From NCBI GenBank assembly GCA_021775455.1, contig JAJFHU010000022.1, positions 1-43,774 of the forward strand: DNA of 43,774 nt, given 5' to 3'. The stretch is from Hyphomicrobiales bacterium (lineage in GTDB: Bacteria > Pseudomonadota > Alphaproteobacteria > Rhizobiales > Rhizobiaceae). The notes under the pieces were generated by a model, which saw only the letters and a program-made list of their open reading frames with translations, was not told the origin of the DNA and made no database searches. Each line of letters starts with the position of its first letter. Position 1 is the first letter of the stretch. Below, in pieces: positions 25,505 to 33,833 of this stretch. The translations under genes and the position numbers were made by a program.

Positions 25505-26518
25505 ATGGCATTGAAAATATTACTTCATATTGGTCCTCACAAGTCAGGAACGACATATTTGCAGCACGTTCTGAGTGATGCGTATAACTCAATACACGCA
25601 GGAGACCCTTGGTATCCATCGCCAGATAACCATGGGCCAGGTCACGCGGAGCTTGCATGGGAGCTTCTGGGTTTGAACGGAATGAAAAAAAGTAGTAATA
25701 CGGTACAAAAAATTATAGGAAAAGCTAAAAACAACAATGTAAGACAGTTGCTATTGAGTTCTGAAGAATTTTCCAGAGCTGATTTACAAGGTTGGTATGA
25801 ATTGAGGGAGGATTTTTTACATGAAGAGCTTTATGTATTTATAACGTATTCGCCAGTTGCAAAGAGAGTTACTTCACTGTGGCAGGAATCAGTCAAACAG
25901 GGGTATGTCAAAAACTTACACGACTCCAAGGATTTTATATTTTCTAACAAGGGTTTAGACCCTTATTTTGCAAAAAACATGTTGGAAGGATTGCGCCCAC
26001 AGGGTCTAAAAATTTTGATAATGCCTTATTACTTATCTGATAATAACCTTGTTAAAACATCTTCTGAAATTATATTAGATAAAAACAGAAAAATATTATC
26101 AGATGATTTAAAAATTAGTGACTTTAATAAAAACAAATCATTAGGTTACATAGAATGTCAATGTTTGTTGAAGTTTAATGAAATATATTTTCAAAATAAT
26201 GTAGACATAAGTAAATATATTCTATTGAGAACGAAAATGTTGCATATATTTAATACAGTTGAGTGGAAAAAGCAATGTCCATATATCCCATTAGTCCCGC
26301 CAAAGTGCTGGCAGTCAAAAATTGACGAATATGCCCATGAAACGATGGACGCCTTATCACCACTTGTGAAGAGTGGTATTGTTTCCATTTCAGGGAATAT
26401 TGATGACCTGTCTGACAAGCCAAAAGATGAAAATCAAAGTACTCATTATACAGTAAATAAATTGGCTACAGAAGTAATAAATAGATCAATAGAATCAATA
26501 TTGAAGGAAATTCAATAG
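25505..26518 (+). CDS. Sulfotransferase-like protein, A+T-rich gene
   Basis: This 337-residue protein has the sulfotransferase P-loop-like motif at its N-terminus (KILLHIGPHKSGTTYLQHVL, residues 4-23). Downstream are LLLSSEEFSRADLQGW and LYVFITYSPVAKRVTSLWQE, the latter standing where these enzymes bind the 3'-phosphate of PAPS. The C-terminal half is lysine/asparagine-rich and I recognise no domain there. The gene is visibly richer in A+T than rmlA or the recombinases, which suggests separate acquisition. It is transcribed away from the rmlA operon and stands alone before the PhyH gene. Probably sulfates a surface glycan like the other members of the cluster; the acceptor is not readable. 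Confidence 0.8.
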   Translation: MALKILLHIGPHKSGTTYLQHVLSDAYNSIHAGDPWYPSPDNHGPGHAELAWELLGLNGMKKSSNTVQKIIGKAKNNNVRQLLLSSEEFSRADLQGWYELREDFLHEELYVFITYSPVAKRVTSLWQESVKQGYVKNLHDSKDFIFSNKGLDPYFAKNMLEGLRPQGLKILIMPYYLSDNNLVKTSSEIILDKNRKILSDDLKISDFNKNKSLGYIECQCLLKFNEIYFQNNVDISKYILLRTKMLHIFNTVEWKKQCPYIPLVPPKCWQSKIDEYAHETMDALSPLVKSGIVSISGNIDDLSDKPKDENQSTHYTVNKLATEVINRSIESILKEIQ

Positions 26519-26689
26519 ATTCATTAATATAACCAATTTGAAATACACAATTAAATAAATCAAATCGAAAGTTTCAGTCATTTAAACTTGCTAAAAGGAA
26601 CCTTCTCTAACAACAATCCATATCAGGATGTTGGACACATGTGGCCTATCGTATGTAAATGTGTAAAACCATGAGCGGAGATTAAAAAA

Positions 26690-27544
26690 TTGACCGATTA
26701 CACAAATGACTTCAGAGTAAATGGATTTTGCATAGTCAAAAACGCAATAGATATTGAATTGGTTGATAAGGCAAACCTTGGTGTAGATCAGTTTCGCACA
26801 AGAAATGACGATCTACTGATCAATAATGACTTGCTTGTCGAGGGAATGTTACAGCGGGTTATCAATCTCCATCATTCAATAACTGGTCTACAGGAAATAT
26901 TTTGCCAGGCGATGACGGCTGGCGGCGATGTAGTTGATAACTATGGGAAAGCCACTCTCTATACCTCCCTATTTTTTGAATTAGGCAGCCAACAGCCGCT
27001 CCATCGAGACACGCCATATTTCTATTCTGGCACCAAAGGCGGGTATATGGGGGTTTGGGTTGCTCTCGATGACGTTGACGAAAATAACGGCGCTTTAATT
27101 GCCGTGAAAGGAAGCCACGAACTTCCAGAGCCAAACCTGGTTGAACTAAAAAACAGATTCCATCCTAATGAAGATGTTCCCTCATCGTCACCTCTACTTT
27201 TTGATGCCTACAATCAAGAGCTTATAAATGCCGCTCATGATTGTGGTTTGTCTACTCAGGTATGCAACGTCAATAAAGGCGATTTGATTATCTGGAACCC
27301 CCAGACCTTGCATGGGGGGCTTCCTCATCATGATAAGACAAGAACACGTCGTTCATTTGTAATGCACATTACTCCAAAAAATATGCCGATGAAACACATG
27401 GACTATTTCTTCCATAGAGACAAACCCATTGAAGCGGTCTCAAATTCGTATCAGACTGTCGGGGAGCGCCTTATGTCAGCTGGAGATCAAATCGATTTTC
27501 GGCACATCAAATGCTATAGCACAAAGGAGCTCGGGATATTTTGA
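26690..27544 (+). CDS. PhyH-family Fe(II)/2-oxoglutarate dioxygenase, TTG start
   Basis: This 284-residue protein resembles phytanoyl-CoA dioxygenase family enzymes, non-heme iron oxygenases that hydroxylate small molecules using 2-oxoglutarate. The iron triad is visible: His105 and Asp107 in QPLHRDTPYF, and His208 in NPQTLHGGLPH, with the 2-oxoglutarate-binding arginine in TRTRRSFVMH. The N-terminal FRVNGFCIVKNAI is also typical. The start appears to be TTG at 26690, with GGAG 9 nt upstream; no in-frame ATG fits. It sits between the sulfation cluster and the RTX peroxidase gene, so it may modify a sugar or lipid precursor. Substrate unknown. The following 270 bp up to the peroxidase stop codon show nothing I can name. 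Confidence 0.87.
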   Translation: MTDYTNDFRVNGFCIVKNAIDIELVDKANLGVDQFRTRNDDLLINNDLLVEGMLQRVINLHHSITGLQEIFCQAMTAGGDVVDNYGKATLYTSLFFELGSQQPLHRDTPYFYSGTKGGYMGVWVALDDVDENNGALIAVKGSHELPEPNLVELKNRFHPNEDVPSSSPLLFDAYNQELINAAHDCGLSTQVCNVNKGDLIIWNPQTLHGGLPHHDKTRTRRSFVMHITPKNMPMKHMDYFFHRDKPIEAVSNSYQTVGERLMSAGDQIDFRHIKCYSTKELGIF

Positions 27545-27816
27545 AGACCCATGTGCGACGTCAGTTAGAGTGAGGGCATCAATAGGCTGATAACCCAGCA
27601 GCTTGGTCATTTATGCCACTTAGTGTGACGTCAGCGCCTAGTGGACAGATTGGGGATACTTGGCCCGGAGCCTGATCGTCGCCTCCGGCTCTACTAACTG
27701 TAACATCCAACCAATTCATAGGGCGAGAGTCAATCTCCGTGTCCCGTTTTATTTACACCCTAACGGCTGATAGTCGACAGAAACCCAAGATCAACCAAGC
27801 GATGATTAGTATCTGA

Positions 27817-30800
27817 CTATACAGAATCAGTTCGGCCTTCCGAGAACCCGTACTGCACAAAGTGCCATGCAGCGGCAAACTCGTCCGTACCAAAGGCACC
27901 CTGAAGATCAACATAGTTAGCCAAATATTGGGCAGCATCGAAGGATGAGACCCTGCCTTCGTCGTATCCCCATTCTACATAATGGTAGGCGCCGATTGCA
28001 CCACCACCAGCGTACGCATTACCAAATGTTACGCCGTTGTTTCCAAATGCGTTGATCAAGTCAACATAGGAAGCGATGTAATTCCATTCGTCGAAAATAT
28101 CGAGGCTGCGACCTTCACCAACGCCATATTCGACATAATGCTGTGGAGCCAATTCTGTCCGATCCCTGAATGCAAGCATCAGATCATCATAACTGGCCAG
28201 ATAAGAATTCTCATCAAACCGGTCGAGTTTTCTTCCTTCACCGAATCCGTAGCTGTAGTAGTGCATAACAGCGGCATCAATGTTCGACCCAAATGCAGTT
28301 ATCAAATCAGGATAGCTTGCCAGGTAAGACCATGGATTATTGTCCTGTACATCCGCAAGCGGTACCCACGCATCAGCAAATTCCAAGACTTCAACATTAT
28401 CCGTGAAATCCCTTTCTCCCGTAGAGGTATTAAACACCTCTACAACACTGCCAAAACGGGTAAGCGTAATATCGGTTGACAGACTGGCCCAGACAGAAGT
28501 GTCGATACCATCGCCACCATCAATTTTGTCGTTACCGGTATCACCGAAAATTCGATCATTTGCGGCAGTGCCCAACAAAGGAATATCTGCTCCAGGTGTT
28601 CCATTTATTTCAACTGTATCGGTTACCGCGATAGTCACTGTCTGCGTTACATTATTCGCGGCATCACCGTCAAAGGCAGTGATTTCAACTTCGTAGATAT
28701 TGTCGCCAGCGATACCGCCAGTATCAAGCGGCGTCTCGAAGTCAGGCATTGCATTAAACTTGAGTTCACCGTCTGGCGACAATGTAAACAGGGCGGCATC
28801 CGCACCAGCCCATGTATAAGTCGCAGCAGCAAGGCTGGTATGTACGCCGTACACATCGAGGTCCGTTGTTTGAGCCCTATACACAACATTGGTGGTTTTG
28901 GTGTTTTCCTGAATGTTGACATGATTTGCAGAGGTGAACAACGGCTTGTTGTCATTCTGTTCGGTAACATTCAATGTGTAGTTGATTGCGGAGCCACCTT
29001 CGTCATCGGCGACATTCACTGTCACATTGTAAACCGGCTTCACTTCATAGTTGGCATTTGCCAAGGTTGAACCCCCGGTCAGCATCAGTACGAATCCACT
29101 AGGTGACTGGCCTGGTCCCGTACCTACGGGAACTGCCTTTACAGCGAAAGATGCAGCGTCCGCTCCTGTCAACAACGGAACCTGGGGCTGGCCAAATGGG
29201 CCATCTGGATCATCAATAACAATGTTGGCAACCCGCAATCCATCACCTTGATCCACGCCTGTGCCTACAAAAGAATCTCCATCATTGAGTGCGAATGCAC
29301 CCTGAGCTTCACCGATAACCTCATTGTCGTAAATCGGCGTCATCGTGTTGTCTAGAATCTCGTCGACACGGGGTTGAATGCGACCGACCGAATTACTCAA
29401 TGAAACTAGCGGAATATAGCTGTTGGCACCAATGTTCCAGAAGGCGTCATCAAATAGCAGAAACTCGACATCCGCACCGACTTCGTCCGTTCCTTCATTG
29501 AAAGCCCCCGGTGTAGTATGGGTAACCGTCTTGCCACCGGGAGTTATCAACGAATTCGTTACTGTGAATTCGCTTTCCAGTCCTCGGAAGAGAGCAGCAT
29601 CCGCGACACCGGCTCCACCGATGATCGTATCGTTGCCTTCAGCGCCGATGAGCGTATCGTCACCACCGGCGCCATCGATCACGTCATCGCCAGCCATGCC
29701 GACTAAAATGTTGCCACCAGGTAAGTCATCGCCAACAATCGAGTCGTTGAATTTTGATCCACGTACCTCGGCGATATTGGTGTATGTATCTCCCATAGCA
29801 TCGCCAGTTGCGGAAGGACCGCCTGGTGTCATGTCAATAAATATGCCCGCGGGTGTTGTCGCATTTACCTGCCAGCTCTCGTAGGACACAATATTGTAGC
29901 CGCCTCCGAGGCCGTCGAAAACATCGGCGCCCGGGCTACTCCCAAAGAAATTGTCCCCTGCACCACCAACCAAAAAGTCGACACCACGACCACCAAACAG
30001 CGCATCATTTCCTTCACCGCCATCCAGTCCGTCATTGCCGTCATCACCAAACAGAAGGTCGTCACCAATATTACCTTCAATTTCGTCATCCTGATCGCCA
30101 CCATGCACGGTGTCATCGCCTTCATTACCGAAAAGTTCATCTAGGCCGTCATCGCCAAAGACGTGATCATTACCAACGCCACCCGATGCAGCATCAGCGC
30201 CGGCCCCAGCGTGAATTTCATCGTTACCTTGATCCCCACGAAGGAAGTCGTCACCAATGTTACCAAATATCATGTCATTGCCAACACCACCAAAGCCATG
30301 ATCGTTACCGGCACCCAGGCGGATCTCATCATCGCCACCATCCCCATGCACAGTGTCATTGCCGGCTCCGGCATTGATCATGTTGGCAGCGTTTGTGCCA
30401 CCGATAACTTCATGAACGACCTGCGCCAGTTCGGCCGGTGTTCTCACGAAATTCATTACATCAAGATAGGCAAGTTCGATGTGTTCGTCAGCTACACCAA
30501 ACGCATCGCCAATGAGATGGGTTGCACCCGTTGCGCGAGCAATCATGTCGGAGAAAGTTTGCCCTTCGATACCCGTTAGAATGTTGGTTCCACCAAGACG
30601 GGCGAGGTAATACAGCCTGTCGCCATCCTGCAATGCACGCATTTGCATTGCAAAGACAAAGTCGAAGGTCGATCCCAGCATACCTGGAGACACTGCATCA
30701 CCAAGAACTTTTTGCTCGGCAAGGCCACCGATCCACAAATCAATGTAATTGAAGCCCAAATCCCCACCGACACCCATGAACGCAGCGTCGTTGTCTATCT

Positions 30801-32688
30801 TGTCCTGCGCAAGAGTTCTGGCAAGTTCAAGATCGCCCGCAGCTCTAGCGGCTTCAATGGCACCACCATCCATTCCGTAGGCTGCAATGAAATTGACCAG
30901 TGATTCCGGATTTAACAGATGCGCGCCAAAATCAGCCCAACTGTTGTAAGGTCTCAGGGACTCCAGACCCGTCTGGTCAAAGAGTTCAGTGCGAAGCTGG
31001 TTGAGTGACAAAAGGTTTACATCGCGTCCGCGAGCAATATTGATGGATGCAAGGTCGAGTGGCTGGCCGAGCAGTGTATTTCTAAGCGCATCAACTACAA
31101 ACTCGTCAATCTGGTTGCCTTCCAGCTGTTGGGCACCTTTCAACAGATCGGCACCATTACCCAGCTCATCAAGACCCAGCGGATTTAGAAATGCCGCAAG
31201 CAATGTACTTTCGGTTACCTGGCCAGCGCTGTTGGATTGTAAGACATTGTCAGTCAACATAGAATGACCAAGGCGATAAACGGCTTGAGAGAATTCTGCA
31301 CTGACGTTTGGATTGATTGTAACGTCATACTCAGCAAAAGCTGTGATATTGGGACTGATGCGGCGCCCGAATTCTTCAAACACCATATGCTGATATTGCA
31401 TTTCGTTGATTATTTTCGCCGCCTGGAAGTAATCTTCTCCCGACCATTGCAACGCAAAACCGGGTTGGATCTGGTTTTGCTGTGCGACCCAGTCTTGAAG
31501 TTGTGCTACAAGACGATTGTGTTCATTATGGAAGACTTCATGAATTGAAGAAAGCACGGTATTTTCGTTAATTCGCGGATCACCGGCAACGAAGTGTCGA
31601 TCCATGAGTTCATTGTCGTAGTGGGTAAACGGGTTCTCACCTGCAAGGCCTGTAATACCGATATCGGTATCGGTATCGGGGAGCAAGAGCCCTACCCCTC
31701 CTACCTTTCCAGCTGAAGGATTGGAAAGAAATTCTATGTCGTTCATGAATTCCTGACCCGTTGAGATGGTCCCCAAGGCCGGATTGAAGCCACCCACACC
31801 AGCGCCACCAAAATTCGGATCCCATGTTGTCGGATCAGGAATATCAGCAATATGGGCGTCAGTAAGCATAATTTGACCCGGAAGCGCACCAGGTTGTGCA
31901 CTCGCCCAGGCATTGGCATTGGCCTTGATATCGGCCCATGTGGCCAATCCGCCATCTGCACCGGTTACCAGTCTGCCTGTTGCTATACCACCGACATATT
32001 CATGTAGGTAGAAATTCGTTGCCGGATGGGAGCCATAGGTCTGGCTCTGTTCAACCAAGGGCGCGGTATCATTGGTTGGAAGAAGGGCGCCATTGAGTGT
32101 GGCGCGTGTCACCGTCATTTCTGTGGCGGGGCCAAAAGGAGTTGGCACCCCGAAAAGTTCATCATTGGTATGTAGCGGGATGGTAATGGTGCCATTGCCA
32201 CCCTTGTTAATTAGATCAAGGCCATGATCAAAGAATTGACCGAAATATGTTATCAAACTGTTGAAAGGAAGAATATCAAAGGCCGGATCGCCAGGATTAC
32301 CTAAGGCGTCAACTGCCGCAGCATTACCGCCCAGAAACGGGGACGCCGAAGAAGGTGGCAGGCTCATGTCCGCGACTGCGTTACTGATAAATCTTGGCGA
32401 CATATCGACCACGTCACCTGCCGCACCGACACCCGGTGTATAAGCGCTGTTTGGAAACGCTGCTGATTGATGAATATTGAAAAAGACCTGGCCAGTATTT
32501 GCAAAAGTATCTGTATCGACCTCATTGCCGTACTGGTCGAATATGATTTCCTGCGTGATATTGTTGAAGGTTCCATCTATGGACCGCAATCCACCAAGAC
32601 TAAGAGGATCAGTGAACTCATTGGCGAATCCGGTATCTACTTGTGCCTTAAGAAATACCAAGTCTGTGATGTCAAGTTTCTTTACCAT
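27817..32688 (-). CDS. Secreted animal-type heme peroxidase with RTX repeats
   Basis: This 1623-residue protein is a probable type I secretion substrate. Residues of about 1-760 are an animal-type (peroxinectin-like) heme peroxidase: distal His155 in YFGQFFDHGLDLI, catalytic Arg372 in DPRINENTVLSSIHEVF, HNEHNRL, proximal His475 in VYRLGHSMLTD, and the INIARGRDVNLLSLNQLR signature. Residues of about 765-960 are calcium-binding RTX nonapeptides (GGxGxDxxx: AGAGNDTVHGDGGDDEI and many more). Then come a further RTX block near 1040, a cadherin-like region (NVADDEGGSAINYTLNVTEQ) and more RTX. The C-terminus has four 40-45-residue repeats (YLASYPDLI, HYxxYGxxEGR). GGAGG precedes the ATG and there is no N-terminal signal peptide, as expected for this route. 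Related RTX peroxidases (MopA) oxidise Mn(II) in Aurantimonas and Erythrobacter; the same role here is possible but unproven. Confidence 0.93.
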   Translation of the reverse strand: MVKKLDITDLVFLKAQVDTGFANEFTDPLSLGGLRSIDGTFNNITQEIIFDQYGNEVDTDTFANTGQVFFNIHQSAAFPNSAYTPGVGAAGDVVDMSPRFISNAVADMSLPPSSASPFLGGNAAAVDALGNPGDPAFDILPFNSLITYFGQFFDHGLDLINKGGNGTITIPLHTNDELFGVPTPFGPATEMTVTRATLNGALLPTNDTAPLVEQSQTYGSHPATNFYLHEYVGGIATGRLVTGADGGLATWADIKANANAWASAQPGALPGQIMLTDAHIADIPDPTTWDPNFGGAGVGGFNPALGTISTGQEFMNDIEFLSNPSAGKVGGVGLLLPDTDTDIGITGLAGENPFTHYDNELMDRHFVAGDPRINENTVLSSIHEVFHNEHNRLVAQLQDWVAQQNQIQPGFALQWSGEDYFQAAKIINEMQYQHMVFEEFGRRISPNITAFAEYDVTINPNVSAEFSQAVYRLGHSMLTDNVLQSNSAGQVTESTLLAAFLNPLGLDELGNGADLLKGAQQLEGNQIDEFVVDALRNTLLGQPLDLASINIARGRDVNLLSLNQLRTELFDQTGLESLRPYNSWADFGAHLLNPESLVNFIAAYGMDGGAIEAARAAGDLELARTLAQDKIDNDAAFMGVGGDLGFNYIDLWIGGLAEQKVLGDAVSPGMLGSTFDFVFAMQMRALQDGDRLYYLARLGGTNILTGIEGQTFSDMIARATGATHLIGDAFGVADEHIELAYLDVMNFVRTPAELAQVVHEVIGGTNAANMINAGAGNDTVHGDGGDDEIRLGAGNDHGFGGVGNDMIFGNIGDDFLRGDQGNDEIHAGAGADAASGGVGNDHVFGDDGLDELFGNEGDDTVHGGDQDDEIEGNIGDDLLFGDDGNDGLDGGEGNDALFGGRGVDFLVGGAGDNFFGSSPGADVFDGLGGGYNIVSYESWQVNATTPAGIFIDMTPGGPSATGDAMGDTYTNIAEVRGSKFNDSIVGDDLPGGNILVGMAGDDVIDGAGGDDTLIGAEGNDTIIGGAGVADAALFRGLESEFTVTNSLITPGGKTVTHTTPGAFNEGTDEVGADVEFLLFDDAFWNIGANSYIPLVSLSNSVGRIQPRVDEILDNTMTPIYDNEVIGEAQGAFALNDGDSFVGTGVDQGDGLRVANIVIDDPDGPFGQPQVPLLTGADAASFAVKAVPVGTGPGQSPSGFVLMLTGGSTLANANYEVKPVYNVTVNVADDEGGSAINYTLNVTEQNDNKPLFTSANHVNIQENTKTTNVVYRAQTTDLDVYGVHTSLAAATYTWAGADAALFTLSPDGELKFNAMPDFETPLDTGGIAGDNIYEVEITAFDGDAANNVTQTVTIAVTDTVEINGTPGADIPLLGTAANDRIFGDTGNDKIDGGDGIDTSVWASLSTDITLTRFGSVVEVFNTSTGERDFTDNVEVLEFADAWVPLADVQDNNPWSYLASYPDLITAFGSNIDAAVMHYYSYGFGEGRKLDRFDENSYLASYDDLMLAFRDRTELAPQHYVEYGVGEGRSLDIFDEWNYIASYVDLINAFGNNGVTFGNAYAGGGAIGAYHYVEWGYDEGRVSSFDAAQYLANYVDLQGAFGTDEFAAAWHFVQYGFSEGRTDSV

Positions 32689-32977
32689 TTTCAGCCTCCA
32701 GCCAGTAGATCCCCGTCCGGGGACACAATTAATTACTAGCTAGGGTGCGCTATGATAAGGAACCTGTCACGTTAAGTTTCTTTGTAATTTAAATATTAAC
32801 ATTACTATTTTTCGTAATATTACAATTTTAATTAATTTATTCGTTGCTTGTACTTAATTATTGCGGTTCATCGGATTTTCAGTTTAACCATATTTATTAC
32901 CCTTAATATTATCTTAATCGCACAAATAATGAATTCTGTGCTTACCTCCACGGGAGGAGACCGAAATAAAATTTCTG
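32689..32977. promoter_or_regulatory. Divergent intergenic region between the RTX peroxidase and its regulator
   Basis: These 289 bp contain no gene. The stretch is strongly A+T-rich (runs such as TTTGTAATTTAAATATTAAC and TTTTAATTAATTTATTCG) and must hold the promoters for both directions. The peroxidase ribosome binding site (GGAGG on the minus strand, 32695-32699) is at one end and GGGAGGAG (32952-32959) at the other. I cannot assign -35/-10 boxes or an operator with confidence. Confidence 0.5.
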
Positions 32978-33751
32978 ATGCTTGGAGAATTCGCTCAGAT
33001 GAATCATATTTCGACAAAGCTACCTAGGTGTCAAAAACCTAAAATGATCGTTGTGGACAACACCGATAAGAAGGGAATTCTTTCTGATCCAATAGTGATG
33101 CGCCTATTGGAAGATTCCGAGTTCCGCACCATAATGGTAAGAAACGGATCACAGATTTTCTTAAAAATACACTCCAACAGTTTGCTTGCTTTGCTGTTTG
33201 ATGGTTGGTCTGCTTCAGCAAAAGAAATTGCGTTCTTGAAAAATATTCGCAGTGCGCTTTCCGAACTTCCCATAATGGTAGTTTCCTACTCCAAAAGTGT
33301 AGATGCGCGGATAGCTGCCTATGAAGCGGGAGCAGATGATGTACTCGCTGCGCCCTGTACAAACAGAGAATTCAGTGCCCGGCTTCACCAGTTGATAAGT
33401 CGTTTAATCCAGCAGGATGAGGCAATCCTGATCGGTGACATGAAACTCTGGCTCGATTCCAGAATCGTCATGCGGAATGGCCGCCTGATCAAGCTTAGTC
33501 AAAAAGAAATGAACATTTTATTGCATCTCATAAACAGGAGCCCGAATCCGGTTTCTAGGACTGAAATCCTGGAACATGTATTTGGCCTCAATTTCGATCC
33601 GGGCACAAATGCGGTCGAAGTGCACATGCACAGGCTTAGGGAAAAAATTGACGGGAATGGGAACAATCATCTTCTTAATACTATTCGAGGCATCGGTTAC
33701 ACCTTCGGTGTTCCGGAATCCAACGTGTTAGAATACAGCGGTGCAATATGA
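32978..33751 (+). CDS. OmpR-family response regulator with degenerate receiver
   Basis: This 257-residue regulator ends in an OmpR/PhoB winged-helix domain (about 150-245: LSQKEMNILLHLINRSPNPV, SRTEILEHVF, NAVEVHMHRLREKI, LLNTIRGIGYTF). The N-terminal half has the receiver fold order (MIVVDNTDKKG, SLLALLFDGW, LPIMVVSYS, EAGADDVLAAP) but is altered. The acidic pair is reduced to one Asp, and the conserved Lys before Pro is Ala125. Asp75 sits near the expected phospho-acceptor position. Phosphorylation-independent control is therefore plausible. The start is uncertain: ATG 32978 lies 18 nt after GGGAGGAG, while ATG 32999 lies about 11 nt after GGAG. It is divergent from the RTX peroxidase gene and 82 bp upstream of its likely exporter genes, so it is the obvious candidate regulator of both. 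No kinase is adjacent. Confidence 0.87.
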   Translation: MLGEFAQMNHISTKLPRCQKPKMIVVDNTDKKGILSDPIVMRLLEDSEFRTIMVRNGSQIFLKIHSNSLLALLFDGWSASAKEIAFLKNIRSALSELPIMVVSYSKSVDARIAAYEAGADDVLAAPCTNREFSARLHQLISRLIQQDEAILIGDMKLWLDSRIVMRNGRLIKLSQKEMNILLHLINRSPNPVSRTEILEHVFGLNFDPGTNAVEVHMHRLREKIDGNGNNHLLNTIRGIGYTFGVPESNVLEYSGAI

Positions 33752-33833
33752 AATGAAAGCGACAGAACTCCAATAAAAACCGAAAAATAGTTCGAGAAAC
33801 TCAAACCTCAACTTTTGACTCTTTTACAAGACA

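Noticed and set aside
27545-27816. Possible gene or IS fragment between the PhyH and peroxidase genes
   Set aside because: Translations in all frames gave no convincing family match; I see nothing that can be named.
28340-30752. Several long open frames on the plus strand opposite the RTX peroxidase
   Set aside because: They are shadows of a repetitive, calcium-motif-rich gene: low-complexity translations rich in His/Arg/Pro or Ser/Pro, no family signature, and no ribosome binding sites.
31658-31679. Short tandem hexamer repeat (ATATCGGTATCGGT type)
   Set aside because: It lies inside the peroxidase gene and simply encodes a DTDTDIG run; no sign of an independent repeat element or phase-variation role.
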